A stretch of 64,000 nt of DNA, from assembly GCA_026874595.1 (NCBI GenBank), contig CM049319.1, forward strand, positions 5,424,601 to 5,488,600. The letters run 5' to 3'. A program made the translations under genes and the position numbers. This document shows positions 62,288 through 64,000 of this stretch, piece by piece (position 1 is the first letter of the stretch; each line of letters starts with the position of its first letter). This DNA comes from Sipunculus nudus (Eukaryota; Annelida; Sipuncula; Golfingiida; Sipunculidae). The notes under the pieces were generated by a model, which ran no database searches, was not told the origin of the DNA, and saw nothing but the letters and a program-made list of their open reading frames with translations.

Positions 62288-63695
62288 AGAATGATCAACA
62301 TTTTACCACCTGTATGCAAAGGAAAATGAATCCAAGCAAGGAAAAAAATAAATTATTCCCTGACTATAGGACCAGTCATTCATATTAACTGTCAATTAAA
62401 GCACTTCATTATAATCATAACATATTACAAAATATCATGAAATATGTTCCATTTTTATTATTATGGCAATAATTGCCAAACTTTGAAGGATTCACGAAGC
62501 AGCAACTGTACTGACTGCCATCATCATGCAATGTCTAATGTTCAGCAAACTATCTAAAAAGCCTACTGAAGTCAGTGGAGGACTCCTGTCAGATTTCTAA
62601 TTGTTTTCCACTTAACTGGTCACAAATGTCCAACTGGAGTATTTAAATTATTAGTTTCTTTTCAAAATATTTTCGCTGAGTGTAAAGGGGGGGGGGGGGG
62701 GTGTTCATAATCTTTTCATCTTAAGGGGATATTAGAGACCCTGCCCACTATTTTAATCCACTCTTACTCAATGCAATTCATCATACCACCTTTGGAAACC
62801 ACGTTGGAACGACCCTGACAATTTTTACCACTGTTAATTACTTAACTGTTTATTACATAATTGCCATACATGGCGCTCCAGTAAGTGATGTGCACTGAAC
62901 AGTGAACACAGTTCAACATAAATTTATACCCCACTTTCACCTTGTCCAATAGTATAGCTTCAGTGGCACAGAGGTTATACCTCTGCTCACAGATTAAAGA
63001 GTTGGTGAATCGAATTCAAGCATTATATAAAGATATGGCAATACACCATGATACTGATAGAAAAGATTCAATGCATTGGTGTAACATAAATAAAGTGGAA
63101 CCTCCAAATTACAGGCACTCTCAGGACCAGACATTTTGCCCACAATAGAGGTGCACATACTAGGGAGGACTTACATACTTGCAATCTAAGGGCTTACACT
63201 TAATGGCATCCATTAAATAATATAATTATTAAGTCAACTTCATTCTACTCTTAAAAGTAAGTAAGTTATTTAAGAAAATAAAATAAATAACAGTTCTTTT
63301 TGGTATATACCAAAATGTGTATATTAAATTTGAAAACTGGGAAAAACAACAAAGTCTGATTGTGTCTCATGCACAAGGGAAGCACAGCGGGAGCGGCAGA
63401 TCTGTCTCACAGAGTGACTCTGATACTTTATTATATAGTGATGCACTGAGTGTTTATTTTATGAACCCACCACTGAATTCACTTTTTGATGGCCCAACAC
63501 ACCTACTGACTTTTGATGGCCCCACTCACTGCACAAGCCTCAAACGGCCAATCAATAAACCACGGAGTTATCTGCATTTGCCCTAGTCTTGCCTGTCGCT
63601 CCACCCACGATACAGTGTTTTGACAACTGCTTCTAGATAACTGCCTGTAATTCAGAGTAGACAGGTAGCTGCAATTGAGAAAATAAAAATATGAT
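62288..63695. other. Upstream region or first intron of the kinesin gene
   Basis: A 5' non-coding exon is expected beyond 62024 because exon 1 has an acceptor, but none can be placed. There is a G run at 62687-62701. A tRNA-SINE-like fragment near 62945-63040 has AGTGGCACAGAGGTTATACC as a possible A box and GGTGAATCGAATTC as a possible B box. No coding exon is seen. Confidence 0.45.
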
Positions 63696-64000
63696 AACTA
63701 GAATACACATAGTTGACAAGTGACTACATGTATCCGCCATATCACAGAGGCATGGGTAAAGTAAACGCATGGAATGTTCCTGACATGACATAACTCCAGA
63801 TTTGTGGCATCAGTAATGCCAATTAAACTCCTCATATATGTGCAATTTTCACCAAAAACAGATTTACAGATGGACACACCATGCAAGATATCAGGCTGAG
63901 AAACCAATCAACTACTGAGAAAAAAGTGCTTCAATGTATTATAAAATACCAGAACAGCAGTTGGCACCACCTGTCTGTCTACAACATAGCTATCAAAGAC
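63696..64000 (+). mobile_element. Family A element A3, cut by the window end
   Basis: AACTAGAATACACATAGTTG, ACAAGTGACTACATGTATCC and GCC repeat the head of A1 with a decayed 5' hairpin. At the very end, TTGGCACCACCTGTC followed by ATAGCTATCAAAGA matches the start of the GGTGGCGCCACC module. The 3' end lies outside. Confidence 0.68.

Overview
The window is animal genomic DNA: AT-rich, a gene broken into many small exons with GT/AG junctions, and introns full of non-autonomous transposons, tRNA-derived SINE-like copies and microsatellites. The protein most resembles vertebrate KIF27. The repeat style (palindrome-headed elements with a GACGGAC-rich tail) suggests a lophotrochozoan, most likely a bivalve mollusc. 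That placement is inference; no marker here fixes the species.

One gene dominates. A KIF27-type kinesin (KIF27/KIF7/Costal-2 family) lies on the minus strand from its ATG at 61990 to its stop at 7971. I joined 37 coding exons by reading splice sites and phases by hand. They sum to 4,386 nt, or 1,461 residues plus stop, with no frame conflict. The order is motor domain (exons 1-11), a long coiled-coil stalk (exons 11-33), then a polar tail with a conserved C-terminal motif (exons 34-37). The P-loop, switch I and switch II are intact. One intron is GC-AG and one internal exon is only 42 nt. At 1-155 on the plus strand is the last coding piece of a different, unrecognised gene, convergent with the kinesin.

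Region by region: 1-155, end of the neighbouring gene; 1329-5633, a recent non-autonomous LTR retrotransposon; 5634-7970, AT-rich DNA and the kinesin 3' UTR; 7971-20439, tail and distal stalk exons plus a 1.7 kb palindrome-ended element (16181-17890); 20440-30119, a 9.7 kb intron with two elements and several minisatellites; 30120-49567, stalk exons with two more large elements, a TA-flanked 1.06 kb transposon, MITEs and SINE-like copies; 49487-61990, motor exons, with a tandemly amplified element at 55925-59997; 61991-64000, probable upstream region with an (AT)n tract and the start of another element.

The most unusual content is two families of large elements (A and B). They share one plan: a 5' palindrome, a short motif, a body of tandem repeats, and a 3' hairpin whose outer arm is the inverse of the 5' motif. 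This resembles Helentron-associated (HINE-like) rolling-circle elements. Family A and the family B array also share a module built around the 12-bp palindrome GGTGGCGCCACC. Two family B heads sit within about 20 nt of splice acceptors of motor exons.
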